This document shows positions 43,523-52,904 of a DNA stretch of 64,000 nt, in pieces. A program made the translations under genes and the position numbers. The stretch's first letter is position 1; each line of letters begins with the position of its first letter. Source of the stretch: Hymenobacter roseosalivarius DSM 11622. GTDB taxonomy: Bacteria; Bacteroidota; Bacteroidia; Cytophagales; Hymenobacteraceae. The notes under the pieces are model-generated. The model worked only from the letters and a program-made list of their open reading frames with translations. It did no database searches and was not told the origin of the DNA. The stretch is taken from contig NZ_FWWW01000082.1 in the NCBI RefSeq assembly GCF_900176135.1, positions 1 to 64,000 of the forward strand. The letters are read 5' to 3'.

Positions 43523-43644
43523 TGTCATCCTTGATCTGGCGTCCGCTTGCGAAGGACCTTATCACATTCAAAACGATGCGTCTAATAACGACTTGTGCTG
43601 ATGTGATAAGGTCCTTCGCAAGCGGACGCCAGATCAGGATGACA
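43523..43644. repeat. 122-bp palindrome, internally deleted relative of the GIY-YIG element
   Basis: Terminal arms of about 41 bp (TGTCATCCTTGATCTGGCGT, then CCGCTTGCGAAGGACCTTATCAC, positions 43523-43566) are near-perfect inverted copies. The inner 30 nt retain ACGACTTGTGCTGATGTG and CGATGCGTCTAATA, matching subterminal sequences of the GIY-YIG element at 31318-31722. The right arm carries the TGA stop of the ybbA-like ATPase (minus strand, 43634-43636). Confidence 0.88.
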
Positions 43645-44338
43645 GGCGGGCTATTTCCGCGCTTTCCTGGTTTACCGTGTCTGACACCACGCTGCCGCCC
43701 TTGATACGCACGATGCGCTGCGTTCTGGCCGCCAATTCTAGATCATGAGTGACCAAAACTAGCGTGGTGCCAGCTTCGCGGTTCAGCTCAAACAATAGCT
43801 CCACCACCGTGGCGCTGGTGTCGGCGTCGAGGTTGCCGGTGGGCTCATCGGCGAACAGGATTTTGGGCCGGTTAGCGAAGGCGCGGGCCAAAGACACGCG
43901 CTGCTGCTCGCCGCCGGAAAGCTGGGTAGGGTAGTGGTGGCCGCGCCCGCCCAGCCCCACGCGCTCCAGCAGCTCCTGAGCCGTGCGGGTGCCGCCGCGC
44001 ACGCCCCGCAGCTCCAAAGGCACCAGCACATTTTCGAGGGCCGTGAGCGAGGGCAGGAGTTGAAAATTCTGGAAAATAAAGCCCACATGCTCGTTGCGCA
44101 CGGCGGCGCGCTGGTCTTCGCTGAGGTCGTCGAGCTGGATGCCATTGAGCCAGACGCTGCCCGCGCTGGCGCGGTCGAGGCCGGCGCAGAGACCGAGCAA
44201 CGTGGTCTTACCACTGCCTGAGGGGCCTACAATAGCAAACGTGTCCTGGGCTTGTAATTCAAAGCTGACAGCTTCCAGCACCGTGAGGTCGCGGCCGCCG
44301 CTGGCGTATGACTTGGTGAGGTTTTCTACTTTAAGCAC
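43634..44338 (-). CDS. ybbA: ABC transporter ATP-binding protein (YbbA/LolD family)
   Basis: 234 residues. Walker [11 protein letters not shown]-loop IFQNFQLLP, signature LSGGEQQR, Walker [13 protein letters not shown] and switch His in [10 protein letters not shown]. It is MacB/LolD-type, powering a FtsX-fold permease; its partner is the ybbP-like gene downstream. The last residues ARLSS and the TGA stop are encoded by the end of the palindrome (TGTCATCCTGA), so the C-terminal tail has been rewritten by the repeat. Confidence 0.93.
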   Translation of the reverse strand: MLKVENLTKSYASGGRDLTVLEAVSFELQAQDTFAIVGPSGSGKTTLLGLCAGLDRASAGSVWLNGIQLDDLSEDQRAAVRNEHVGFIFQNFQLLPSLTALENVLVPLELRGVRGGTRTAQELLERVGLGGRGHHYPTQLSGGEQQRVSLARAFANRPKILFADEPTGNLDADTSATVVELLFELNREAGTTLVLVTHDLELAARTQRIVRIKGGSVVSDTVNQESAEIARLSS

Positions 44339-44463
44339 GAAGGATGGGCGTATGTGTTGTTAAAAAGAACGATAACGGAGGGAGTGGCTGCACTTTAAAC
44401 GACGTTTTAATCTTTGTAATACTTTTTATCGTTACGCTTATATCTCAAAAATGCCCCCTACGC

Positions 44464-45171
44464 ATGAAAACCCTATTATCCGTATTTAGTTGCTGCCTGC
44501 TGCTCACGCTAACCAACTGCGGCTCCGATTCGCAAACCACTACATCCGTTGCTACCCCACCGGCTGCTGATAAAAAGCCCGCTACGGCGCGCTCCCGCAC
44601 CATTCTGTTCTTCGGCAACAGCCTGACGGCCGGGCTCGGCGTAGAGCCGGAAGAAGCATTTCCGGCGCTGGTAGGCCAAAAGATTGACTCCGCCGGCCTG
44701 GGCTACACCGTGATAAATGCCGGCCTGAGCGGCGAGACAACCGCCGGCGGCCGCAGCCGCGTGGGTTGGGTACTACGCCAGCCCGTAGAGGTGTTCGTGC
44801 TGGAACTGGGCGGCAATGACGGCCTGCGCGGCCTGCCACTCACCGACACCCGCCGCAACCTGCAAGCTATCATCGACACCGTGCGCCGCATCAGCCCCCA
44901 AACCCAAATCGTGCTGGCCGGCATGCAGATCCCGCCCAACTTAGGCGCTGATTATGCCACCCAGTTTAAGCAAACCTATATCGAGTTGGCCCGCGAAAAC
45001 AAGCTCGTGCTCATTCCTTTCCTGCTCGAAGGCGTGGGCGGAGTAGTCAAGCTCAATCAGCCCGACGGCATTCATCCCACGCCCGCTGGCCACCGGCTTA
45101 TTGCCCGCACCGTGTGGGATATTTTGCTGCCACTGCTAAAGCAACCAGTGGCAGCGGCGCGGCCCTCGTGA
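44464..45171 (+). CDS. tesA: SGNH/GDSL arylesterase (TesA-like) lipoprotein
   Basis: 235 residues from the ATG at 44464; earlier in-frame starts add no signal. Lipoprotein signal: MKTLLSVFSCCLLLTLTNC with Cys19. SGNH blocks are intact: FFGNSLTAGLG (catalytic Ser), INAGLSGETTAGG (Gly), LELGGNDGLRG (Asn) and DGIHPTPAGH (Asp/His). It hydrolyses acyl thioesters or esters at the cell surface or periplasm. It is divergent from ybbA-ybbP, a conserved arrangement. Its TGA stop lies in the palindrome arm at 45168 (GTGACCTCACC). Confidence 0.92.
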   Translation: MKTLLSVFSCCLLLTLTNCGSDSQTTTSVATPPAADKKPATARSRTILFFGNSLTAGLGVEPEEAFPALVGQKIDSAGLGYTVINAGLSGETTAGGRSRVGWVLRQPVEVFVLELGGNDGLRGLPLTDTRRNLQAIIDTVRRISPQTQIVLAGMQIPPNLGADYATQFKQTYIELARENKLVLIPFLLEGVGGVVKLNQPDGIHPTPAGHRLIARTVWDILLPLLKQPVAAARPS

Positions 45172-45283
45172 CCTCACCCCCGGCCCCTCTCCTCAGGGAG
45201 AGGGGTGCGTTCTGGAAAAATGGTTGTCGTAGTCGTCGGCTGGCTCCCCTCTCCCCGAGGAGAGGGGCCGGGGGTGAGGTCAC
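45168..45283. repeat. CTCACCCCCGGCCCCTCTCC palindrome
   Basis: Perfect 27-bp arms 45168-45194 and 45257-45283 (GTGACCTCACCCCCGGCCCC then TCTCCTC). The TGA at arm positions 2-4 stops tesA on the left and the M1 aminopeptidase on the right, both strands. A related palindrome lies at 62370-62500. This family is widespread in bacterial intergenic DNA. Confidence 0.93.
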
Positions 45284-47889
45284 GCGCCAGGTTCTGACAC
45301 TCGCTTCCCCGCCAGCTTCTCAGCTCGAAACAAATCATCGCTGGCCTGCAGAATCTTCGCTTTCAGCTTCGGATTATAGTCTGGATGCTGGGTTAGAAAA
45401 GCGCGAACGGTGCGGGCCGCGGTCGGCGTCTGGTAGCTGCCGAAAGAGGCTTGCAGCCAGGAATACGGGAAGAAAATATCCCCCGTCTGCTGAATCTCAG
45501 CTAACAGATTCAGGCTTTCCGGCAAATATTTCTCCGAAGTTTCAGCGCGCAATGGATGGTGCAAATACCCGAGCGCCGCGACCACCCAGGCCTCTTTGCT
45601 GCGGTTCTTTTCGTCCTTGAGCGAAGCAAAAAATGCGTCTCTGGTTTTCACATCCGCCGACAGCGCGGACAGCAAAAATCCCATGCGTTTTTTGCGGTCT
45701 TCGTTCTTGATTCTTGCTAGCTGCTTCCGCAAAATTTCACCGTCGGAAGCGTGGTTACGCACGGCTAGCGCCAGCGCCAGGGAAGTGTAGTCATCTTCCG
45801 TTAATTTAACGCCATCCGGGGCCTTTTCCGCAGCCCATACATCATACAATCTGGCCTGCGCGGCGGGGGTCAAGGCCACCGACTGGTACGCTTTAAATAG
45901 CTGCTTTTTAGCGTTGCTGGTGGGGTTTTGCTGCATCGCCTGCCAGATCTCATTTTCCAGGGCAGCAGCAAGCTCCGGGCGTTTTGCGGGGGACAAAAAT
46001 TTCCAGAAAATATCGCTTAGTTGATTGGTCAACAGCTTCAGATTCAGCTCCTCTTCTTCCTCGCTGAGGCCCCGCCGATTTAGCGCCAATAGCTCCAATG
46101 GCGTCACCACGCGTCCATCGAGCATATTCTCGTACAAATTCACGTATGCCGCTGCCCGCGCCACCGGATTTTGCAGGGCAAACACGTTGGCGGGCATTTT
46201 CTTATCCACCGGAAACAGGCCGTAGCCCAGACCCGTCGAATTAAAGAGAATATACGTGGGCACCGGCTCACCTTTCAACGTATTGAGCGTTACTTGGCGC
46301 TGGTTCATGTTTATCGTAACCTCTTTGTTACCAGTGGGATATACTAAAAGTATCTCGAATAGCTGCGGCCAGATCCGGTCCGACTTGTCTTCCGCTTTCT
46401 GGGTCAGGGTCAGCTTCGTTATTTTGCCCCCCAGCGTCTGCAAATCGTACGCAAATACGGGCCGGCCAGGCTCATTTACCCACACCTGATTCCAGGCCTG
46501 CAAATCGGCCGGCGTACGTGCGTCGAGCAGGCTGATCAGGTCAGGCCAGGTGGCGTTGCCGAAGGCGTATTTGCGGAGATATTCCTGCAAGCCTTGCTGA
46601 AATTTTTCAGGTCCCATCAGCCGCTCCAATTGCCGCATCATAATGGGCGCTTTGTGGTAAATAATATTGCCATACAGTGAACCGGCGTCCTGCAGATTCT
46701 CCAACGGCTGCCGAATCGGATTCGCACCTTCCGTGCGGTCGATGCCGTAGGCGGCGGGGAAATGATCCAGCACGAATTTGAGGTCGTAATTGGAGTTCTT
46801 GACGGCAATCTGGGTGATTTTATCGGCCATGAAATTGGCAAATACCTCCTTCATCCACACGTCATTAAACCACTGCATCGTCACCAGATCACCGAACCAC
46901 ATGTGGGCGGTTTCGTGGGCAATGAGGCTGGAGCGCGCAAGCTTCTGATCCTGCGTGGCGCCTTCATCCAAGAACAGCGTAGCCGCCTTATAATCGATGG
47001 CGCCCACATGCTCCATGCCGCCGTACTGAAAGTCGGGCAGGGCCACGAAATCAAACTTCTGGAATGGGTAGGGAATGCCCGTATAGCTCTGCATAAACGC
47101 CAGCGCGTCGCTGTGAATCTGGAATATCGGGTCCAGACTCAGCTTCAACTTGCTCTGGTCGGTTTCGCGGTGCAGAAAGTGCATGACGCGGCCCTTTTCC
47201 TGGCGTGAAATTCGCTGAAATTCACCGGCCGCGAACGAGAACAAATACGTGCTGATTGTATCGGAGGGCGCGAACCGATACGTCTTGTTGGTGGCGGTAA
47301 CTACCGAGTCCTGCAGGGGCCCGTTGGCCAGGGCCTGCCACGCTTTTGGCAGGGTCAGGGTGAGTTGAAACGTCGCTTTCAGGCTAGGCTGCTCGAAGAC
47401 CGGGAACACCGTGCGGGCGCGGTCGGGCACCAGCAGCGTGTACAGAAAATCGTCGCTCCGATTCAGCGATAAATTACCGGCCACAAACTCAATATCGATC
47501 CGGTTTTTGCCCACCTGCAAACTTGCCGTTGGGATAATAATATGCTCATCGCGGTGGTCAATAGCAACGGGCTTCTGGTTGACCACGAGGCGCTTGAGAT
47601 GGTCGGTATTTTCTTTGAAATCGAGTTGTAGGGGGCTTTTATTTTCCTTTAGCAGAAAGGAGATAGATTCGGTAGCCGGAATCGGCTGTTCTTTGGCGGC
47701 CGGAATGGTGAAGTGCAGTGCATACGCCAGCTCCGACACTACCTGGCTGCGGTAGGTGGCCAGCTCTTGCGAAACGCCTTTTTCTACGGCTATGTCGTTT
47801 GTTTCCGTTGCTTGGCTGCAACAAGCCAGCACGGCCACGGCGAAGCAGAATAAACCAAACTGTACGAACTCACTGAACCTGTTTTTCAT
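45280..47889 (-). CDS. M1 family aminopeptidase, lipoprotein
   Basis: 869 residues from the ATG at 47889. Signal peptide with lipobox-like VAVLACCSQ, so probably membrane-anchored in the envelope. M1 features: GGMEHVGAI (GxMEN exopeptidase motif with H in place of N), zinc motif H325-E326-x-x-H329 with third ligand E348 (HETAHMWFGD..WMKEVFANF), and C-terminal HEAT-like helical domain. It removes N-terminal residues from peptides. The GGMEH variant is seen in some Bacteroidota homologues. Its TGA stop lies in the palindrome arm. Confidence 0.92.
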   Translation of the reverse strand: MKNRFSEFVQFGLFCFAVAVLACCSQATETNDIAVEKGVSQELATYRSQVVSELAYALHFTIPAAKEQPIPATESISFLLKENKSPLQLDFKENTDHLKRLVVNQKPVAIDHRDEHIIIPTASLQVGKNRIDIEFVAGNLSLNRSDDFLYTLLVPDRARTVFPVFEQPSLKATFQLTLTLPKAWQALANGPLQDSVVTATNKTYRFAPSDTISTYLFSFAAGEFQRISRQEKGRVMHFLHRETDQSKLKLSLDPIFQIHSDALAFMQSYTGIPYPFQKFDFVALPDFQYGGMEHVGAIDYKAATLFLDEGATQDQKLARSSLIAHETAHMWFGDLVTMQWFNDVWMKEVFANFMADKITQIAVKNSNYDLKFVLDHFPAAYGIDRTEGANPIRQPLENLQDAGSLYGNIIYHKAPIMMRQLERLMGPEKFQQGLQEYLRKYAFGNATWPDLISLLDARTPADLQAWNQVWVNEPGRPVFAYDLQTLGGKITKLTLTQKAEDKSDRIWPQLFEILLVYPTGNKEVTINMNQRQVTLNTLKGEPVPTYILFNSTGLGYGLFPVDKKMPANVFALQNPVARAAAYVNLYENMLDGRVVTPLELLALNRRGLSEEEEELNLKLLTNQLSDIFWKFLSPAKRPELAAALENEIWQAMQQNPTSNAKKQLFKAYQSVALTPAAQARLYDVWAAEKAPDGVKLTEDDYTSLALALAVRNHASDGEILRKQLARIKNEDRKKRMGFLLSALSADVKTRDAFFASLKDEKNRSKEAWVVAALGYLHHPLRAETSEKYLPESLNLLAEIQQTGDIFFPYSWLQASFGSYQTPTAARTVRAFLTQHPDYNPKLKAKILQASDDLFRAEKLAGKRVSEPGA

Positions 47890-48003
47890 AAAGGGAAAGC
47901 AGCGGGAGAAAGCCACAAGATTAACCTAAATCAGCGGATGCATGACCAAAATAAGTGGTTGATCCTCCATTGGCTAGGCTTTCGCAGGCAGATAAGACAA
48001 AAA

Positions 48004-48042
48004 GCCCTATTGAAGTGACAACGCGTGCCACCCCAATAGGGC
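48004..48042 (-). terminator. intrinsic terminator for the PA2169-family gene
   Basis: GCCCTATTG and CAATAGGGC perfect 9-bp stem with a 21-nt loop; on the minus strand it is followed by T5. Confidence 0.8.
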
Positions 48043-48062
48043 CTTTCTTAGCTTGCCTGCGA

Positions 48063-48761
48063 CTAGCTCTGCTTTTCTACCAGTCGCTTCAGCTTGTCAT
48101 ACGTTTGCTGCGACTGTGTGTGCTGACGCTCTACTTCCTGGCGCAACGCGCCAGTCAGCGTACGGTCGCTGAGCGCTTCTTTGTAGGCTTTCAGCGCCCA
48201 CATCTCCCCATGAATGTTGGTGGCCAGAATCGTTTTTTCGCTGTGGCCGGTCACGGCAGCTGTCGCTTCCATGAAGCGACGGTAGATCTTGCCTTTAATT
48301 GTAGTGCCCTCTTCCCGCTCGCCGCCCTGCTGACGCAGGTGGTCGTTAAGCTCGCCCGCGAAGCGCTGGCTCTGACTTACCAGCTGCTTGTAGTAGCTGG
48401 TAAGCTCCGTGTCCTGGCTTTCGTCTACGGCCTTTTTGTAGCCTTCAATCCGGTCATTGACGAAGAGCAGCAGCTCTTGCAAGGTGTCGGCTTTTTTGTC
48501 GGTGCTCTTGCCTTTGGTGAGCAGATAGCCTACGCCCAGCGCAATGGCCGCGCCGCCAACTACCTTTTGGGTAGTGCTGAGCTTATTGTAGCCGGTGGTG
48601 GCTTTCGTGCCTATTTTTTTAACCGACTCGGGTAGCTGGCCGAGCAAATCGGGTACGCTACCTTCGTTGAGCCAGTTCTTGGCTTGGTCGAGCAGCTGGC
48701 CGGAGCCTTCCGACTGCTTTGACTTGCTATTTTGCGGAGATGATTGCTGTGGTTGGTTCAT
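48063..48761 (-). CDS. PA2169/DUF2383 family four-helix-bundle protein
   Basis: 232 residues. A hydrophilic Q/S/K-rich N-terminus (1-30) and a short hydrophobic segment (VVGGAAIALGVGYLL, ~69-83) precede the DUF2383 bundle: LQELLLFVNDRIEGYKKAVDE, LTSYYKQLVSQSQRFAGELNDHL, GKIYRRFMEATAAVTGHS, and AYKEALSDRTLTGALRQEVERQ. This ferritin-like family is linked to general stress but its activity is not known. It is monocistronic with its own terminator. Confidence 0.88.
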   Translation of the reverse strand: MNQPQQSSPQNSKSKQSEGSGQLLDQAKNWLNEGSVPDLLGQLPESVKKIGTKATTGYNKLSTTQKVVGGAAIALGVGYLLTKGKSTDKKADTLQELLLFVNDRIEGYKKAVDESQDTELTSYYKQLVSQSQRFAGELNDHLRQQGGEREEGTTIKGKIYRRFMEATAAVTGHSEKTILATNIHGEMWALKAYKEALSDRTLTGALRQEVERQHTQSQQTYDKLKRLVEKQS

Positions 48762-49036
48762 GACGTAATAAGTGATATTAATAGCAAGGCTTACGTTGGT
48801 CTGGGGTAAGTGGTTAAGTCCAGCTTACCAAATCAGCGAGCCGCCTGCACGCCGACCCGGTATTTTTTAGCAATTTCCACCGGCGATTTCTTTAGTCGGT
48901 ATCTCAGAAAGACGCCTGCCAGGCGGTGAAACCTGCTAAGTGGCGCGCTATGCGAAACCTGGAAGCGGATAGGCAAAGCACTGGTCGTAGCAAAAAAATC
49001 TATCGGAAAAAAGAACCGAACTAACGTAAGCAGCAC

Positions 49037-49780
49037 ATGCAAAACCAGTCCGGGGGGCAAATTCAACGGCCGCAACCCCATATGTACCCCTTGGGCGATT
49101 CGGGTATCGTGCTGCACTTCAGCGACGTGTTTGATGCGCCCACTCAGCAAGCCATCCGGGCCTGCTGCGCCTGCCTGGACCAGCTCAACGTGCCCGGCCT
49201 GCTGGAATACGTGCCCGCCTACACCACGCTCACCATCTACTACAACCCGTGGCTGATTAGTCAGGAAGGCCGCTGCGATCCTTACGAACGCATGACGGAA
49301 ATCATGGAGCAAATGCTGGCGCAAGCTCAGACGCCCGCCGCCGAATCAGCCCCCACCGTAGTCGAAATTCCCGTCTGCTATGGGGGGCAATTCGGGCCTG
49401 ATCTGGAAGAGGTAGCCCGCAATGCCGGTCTGTCGGCGGCCGACGTTATCCGGCTGCACGGCCACGGGGAGTATGTGGTGGCCATGGTAGGGTTCGCGCC
49501 CGGCTTTCCCTACTTAGCGGGTCTGAATGAGCAGCTTGCGGCCCCCCGCAAAGCCCAGCCCCGGCCCCGGGTGCCCGCCGGCTCGGTGGGGATTGCAGGC
49601 CGGCAAACGGGCATTTACTCCATTTCCTCGCCCGGCGGCTGGCAGCTGATCGGCCGCACGCCCCGACGGATTTTCCGACCCGAGCATACTATTCCAAGCT
49701 TGCTGCGGGCGGGTGATCAGGTGCGCTTTGTGTCTGTGTCGGCCGCCGAATTCGAGCAGCAAAACGAGCATGAGTCTTAG
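49037..49780 (+). CDS. pxpB: 5-oxoprolinase subunit PxpB (KipI family)
   Basis: 247 residues. KipI/PxpB features: YPLGDSGIVLHFSD at the N-terminus, VEIPVCYGGQFGPDLEEVA, VAMVGFAPGFPYLAGL, PRVPAGSVGIAGRQTGIYS and PGGWQLIGRTP. With PxpC and PxpA it forms ATP-dependent 5-oxoprolinase, converting pyroglutamate to glutamate. It overlaps pxpC by 11 bp. Two CGGGGGGC motifs flank the first half of the gene (49052, 49382). Confidence 0.95.
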   Translation: MQNQSGGQIQRPQPHMYPLGDSGIVLHFSDVFDAPTQQAIRACCACLDQLNVPGLLEYVPAYTTLTIYYNPWLISQEGRCDPYERMTEIMEQMLAQAQTPAAESAPTVVEIPVCYGGQFGPDLEEVARNAGLSAADVIRLHGHGEYVVAMVGFAPGFPYLAGLNEQLAAPRKAQPRPRVPAGSVGIAGRQTGIYSISSPGGWQLIGRTPRRIFRPEHTIPSLLRAGDQVRFVSVSAAEFEQQNEHES

Positions 49781-50780
49781 TATTCTCAGCCCCGGCCTCC
49801 TGACTACGGTGCAGGATTTGGGCAGAATCGGCTACCAGAAGGAGGGCATCATCGTCAGCGGGGCCATGGATGCGCTGGCCCTGCGGGTGGCTAACCTGCT
49901 GGTAGGCAACGAGGAGAAAACCGCTGGTCTGGAACTAACGCTGCTAGGCCCTAAAATCCGGTTTGAAGCCGACCACCTTATCGCCCTGACCGGGGCCGGC
50001 CTGGCACCCACCATCAACGGGCAGCCGGTCAGAATGAGCCGGCCCATCTTCGTGCGGGCCGGTGGAGTGCTGCAATTTGCCCCCCAGGGTACTGGTTGCC
50101 GCGTGTATATGGCCGTGGCCGGGGGCATCGGGGTGCCGGAAGTGCTGGGTTCGTCTTCTACTTATCTGCGGGCTGGGATGGGAGGCTGGCAGGGCAGGGC
50201 CCTGCTAACCGGCGATGTGCTGCCCTGTCCGGGGCCAACGGAAATCACCAGGGAATTCTGGCAGACAATAGCCTCGGCTTCTTCTGCCAAAGCCTGGGCG
50301 CAAGCCACCTGGACTCCCAGCCCCGAGCTGTATCCGGCCCTACAAACCAGCCCCATTATCCGAGCGGTGCGAGGGCCGGAATACGACCTGTTCTCCGCTC
50401 CCAGCCAGGATGCGTTCTGGCGCCAGGAGTTTACCGTCACGCTGGCTTCTGACCGCATGGGCTACCGACTGCGCGGTGCCGGCGCGGCGCTGGCCCTGGC
50501 TCAGCCCCAGGAAATGCTTTCCTGCGCCGTACCCTTCGGCACGGTGCAGGTGCCCGCCGACGGCAACCCCATTATCTTGCTGGCCGACCACCAGACCACC
50601 GGCGGCTACCCACGCATCGCCCAGGCAATCACGGCCGATTTTTCGCCGCTGGCCCAGGTGCCGCCGGGGGGCAAAATTCGCTTTCAGGAAGTGTCGCTGG
50701 CGGAGGCGCAGCGTTTATTCTGTCAGCAGGAGCTGCATATCAGGCAGCTTCGGCAGGTGCTGAGACTTAAAAACGTGTAA
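49770..50780 (+). CDS. pxpC: 5-oxoprolinase subunit PxpC (KipA family)
   Basis: 336 residues from the ATG at 49770, which overlaps the end of pxpB. Landmarks: LSPGLLTTVQDLGRIGYQKEG at the N-terminus, GAMDALALRVANLLVGNE, LTGAGLAPTINGQP, RAVRGPEYDLF, DRMGYRLRGAG, and LLADHQTTGGYPRIAQ. It corresponds to the C-terminal carboxylase-like part of urea amidolyase-related proteins. A large palindrome separates it from pxpA. Confidence 0.95.
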   Translation: MSLSILSPGLLTTVQDLGRIGYQKEGIIVSGAMDALALRVANLLVGNEEKTAGLELTLLGPKIRFEADHLIALTGAGLAPTINGQPVRMSRPIFVRAGGVLQFAPQGTGCRVYMAVAGGIGVPEVLGSSSTYLRAGMGGWQGRALLTGDVLPCPGPTEITREFWQTIASASSAKAWAQATWTPSPELYPALQTSPIIRAVRGPEYDLFSAPSQDAFWRQEFTVTLASDRMGYRLRGAGAALALAQPQEMLSCAVPFGTVQVPADGNPIILLADHQTTGGYPRIAQAITADFSPLAQVPPGGKIRFQEVSLAEAQRLFCQQELHIRQLRQVLRLKNV

Positions 50781-50800
50781 CAGAAATAACCAAAAAGGCG

Positions 50801-50905
50801 GTTATGCTGGATCTGGCGTCCGCTTGTCGAAGCATCTCTACTGAGTAGTAGCTCCAACGAAGCGGTAGAGATGCTTCGACAAGCGGACGCCAGATCCAGC
50901 ATGAC
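50801..50905. repeat. long palindrome with GATCTGGCGTCCGCTTG block, between pxpC and pxpA
   Basis: 41-bp arms with one mismatch (50801-50841 and 50865-50905). It combines the GTCATGCTG start and CATCTC end of the 3618/60868 family with the GATCTGGCGTCCGCTTG block of the 43523 element. It sits inside the pxp operon. Confidence 0.93.
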
Positions 50906-50929
50906 GTTCTATGTTAAACAAACACCCAC

Positions 50930-51712
50930 ATGAACCAACCGCTTACCGTCGATTTAAACTGTGATATGGGCGAAAGCTTCGGCGCTTATCGCCTGGGCCA
51001 CGACGCGGCCATCTTGCCCTACGTGACTTCGGCCAATATTGCCTGCGGCTTCCACGCCGGCGACCCGGCCGTGATGCGTCAGACCGTGCGCTTGGCGCTT
51101 CAGCACCAGGTGGCCATCGGAGCCCACCCCGGCCTGCCCGATCTGGTGGGCTTTGGGCGGCGCGAGATGGCGGTTTCTCCCCAGGAAGCGTACGACCTGG
51201 TGGTGTACCAGATGGGAGCGCTGGGGGGCTTTTTGACGGCTGAAGGCGGCAAGCTGCACCACGTAAAGCCCCACGGCGCGTTGTACAATATGGCCGCCGT
51301 GAACGCGCCCCTGGCCGAAGCCATTGCCGAAGCCGCGTACCGCGTAAACCCCGAGCTGGTGCTCTACGGGCTGGCGGGCAGCGAGCTGACCAAAGCCGGC
51401 ACCAGAATCGGCCTGCGGGTCGCCCACGAAGTATTCGCCGACCGCACCTACCAGCCCGACGGCACCCTGACCTCGCGCCGCCTGCCCGACGCCCTGCTCA
51501 CCACCGCCGAGGAGGCCGCCCGGCAGGTCGTACGCATGGTAAAAGAAGGCACGGTTCGCGCCCAGCAGGGCTCCGACGTAGCTATCCGGGCCGATACCAT
51601 CTGCCTTCACGGCGACGGTGCCCACGCCCTGGAGTTTGCCCGCCACATCCACCAAACGCTCCAAAGCCAGGGAATCAGCCTGCAAGCCACCTTCTCTAAA
51701 GCCGCCCAATGA
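50930..51712 (+). CDS. pxpA: 5-oxoprolinase subunit PxpA (LamB/YcsF family)
   Basis: 260 residues. YcsF signatures: [83 protein letters not shown], and [14 protein letters not shown]. It contributes the hydrolytic part of the PxpABC complex. Its ATGA overlap with the next gene indicates translational coupling. Confidence 0.96.
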   Translation: MNQPLTVDLNCDMGESFGAYRLGHDAAILPYVTSANIACGFHAGDPAVMRQTVRLALQHQVAIGAHPGLPDLVGFGRREMAVSPQEAYDLVVYQMGALGGFLTAEGGKLHHVKPHGALYNMAAVNAPLAEAIAEAAYRVNPELVLYGLAGSELTKAGTRIGLRVAHEVFADRTYQPDGTLTSRRLPDALLTTAEEAARQVVRMVKEGTVRAQQGSDVAIRADTICLHGDGAHALEFARHIHQTLQSQGISLQATFSKAAQ

Positions 51713-52899
51713 AGCAGCCCAACCACCGGAGCGTGCTGCTGGGGGCCGCGTTTCTGATGGCTACCTCGGCCGTCGGGCCGGGATTTCTCACCCAGACCAC
51801 CGTCTTCACCCAGACCCTGGGGGCCAGCTTTGGCTTCGTCATTCTGGCTTCTATCCTTATTGATCTGGGCGTGCAGCTCACCATCTGGCGCGTCATTGCC
51901 GTGTCCGAAATGCGGGCCCAGGATATTGCCAATACCGTGCTGCCGGGCTTGGGCACGTTTATCTCCATCCTGATCGTGCTGGGCGGCCTGGCCTTCAATA
52001 TTGGCAACGTGGGCGGGGCCGGGCTGGGTCTGCAAGTGCTGTTCGGGATTCCCGTGGAGGTGGGGGCCGCGCTGGCCGCTGCCCTCACCATCGCCATTTT
52101 TCTGGTGAAGGAAGCCGGTAAAGCCATGGATCATTTTGCCCAGATCATGGGTCTGCTCATGCTCCTGATAATTGTGTACGTGGCCTTTACGTCCGCGCCG
52201 CCGGTGGGCGAAGCGTTAGTTAGAACGGTGGCTCCGACCAAGATAGACGTCATGGCCATCGTGACGCTGGTGGGCGGCACAGTGGGCGGCTACATCACCT
52301 TTGCCGGCGGCCACCGCCTCCTGGACGCGGGTATAAAAGGGCGCGCGGCCCTGCCCCAGGTCATGTCCAGCGCCGTATCGGGCATCACGGTCGCCTCTAT
52401 CGTTCGGATTATGCTGTTTCTGGCGGCGCTGGGCGTGGTCAGTCAGGGGCTGCCGCTTGCCGCGGAGAATCCGCCGGCTTCGGTGTTCCGGCTGGCGGCC
52501 GGCGAGTTTGGCTACAAGCTGTTTGGCGTGGTGATGTTCGCGGCGGCCGTCACCTCCATTATCGGCTCGGCCTACACGTCAGTTTCCTTTATCAAATCCT
52601 GGCATCCCGGCATCAGGCGCCACGAAAACCGGGTCGTTATCGGCTTCATCCTCGTCTCTACCCTCATCTTCGTCACCATCGGCAAACCCGTCAGCCTGCT
52701 CATACTGGCGGGCGCACTGAATGGGTTTATTCTGCCCGTCACCCTGAGCACCATGCTGGTGGCGGCCTACCGCCAAAAAGTAGTAGGCGACTACCGCCAT
52801 CCGCTCTGGCTGGCGGTGGTGGGCGTAGTGGTGGTGGTGGTAATGGCCTGGCTGAGCGGGCAGGTGTTCGTGCAGCAGATAGGCGGTTTGTTTAGCTGA
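51709..52899 (+). CDS. NRAMP-like membrane transporter of the 5-oxoproline operon (YcsG-like)
   Basis: 396 residues with about 11 hydrophobic segments and an NRAMP/APC fold. The first helix reads [14 protein letters not shown], lacking the DPGN metal motif of true Mn/Fe transporters, and the sixth-helix metal motif is also absent ([11 protein letters not shown]). This fits YcsG-type proteins encoded with kipI/kipA/ycsF genes in Bacillus. It is therefore a candidate 5-oxoproline (or related amino-acid) importer; this is inference from context. Its start overlaps pxpA by 4 bp. Confidence 0.85.
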   Translation: MKQPNHRSVLLGAAFLMATSAVGPGFLTQTTVFTQTLGASFGFVILASILIDLGVQLTIWRVIAVSEMRAQDIANTVLPGLGTFISILIVLGGLAFNIGNVGGAGLGLQVLFGIPVEVGAALAAALTIAIFLVKEAGKAMDHFAQIMGLLMLLIIVYVAFTSAPPVGEALVRTVAPTKIDVMAIVTLVGGTVGGYITFAGGHRLLDAGIKGRAALPQVMSSAVSGITVASIVRIMLFLAALGVVSQGLPLAAENPPASVFRLAAGEFGYKLFGVVMFAAAVTSIIGSAYTSVSFIKSWHPGIRRHENRVVIGFILVSTLIFVTIGKPVSLLILAGALNGFILPVTLSTMLVAAYRQKVVGDYRHPLWLAVVGVVVVVVMAWLSGQVFVQQIGGLFS

Positions 52900-52904
52900 T
52901 GGGG

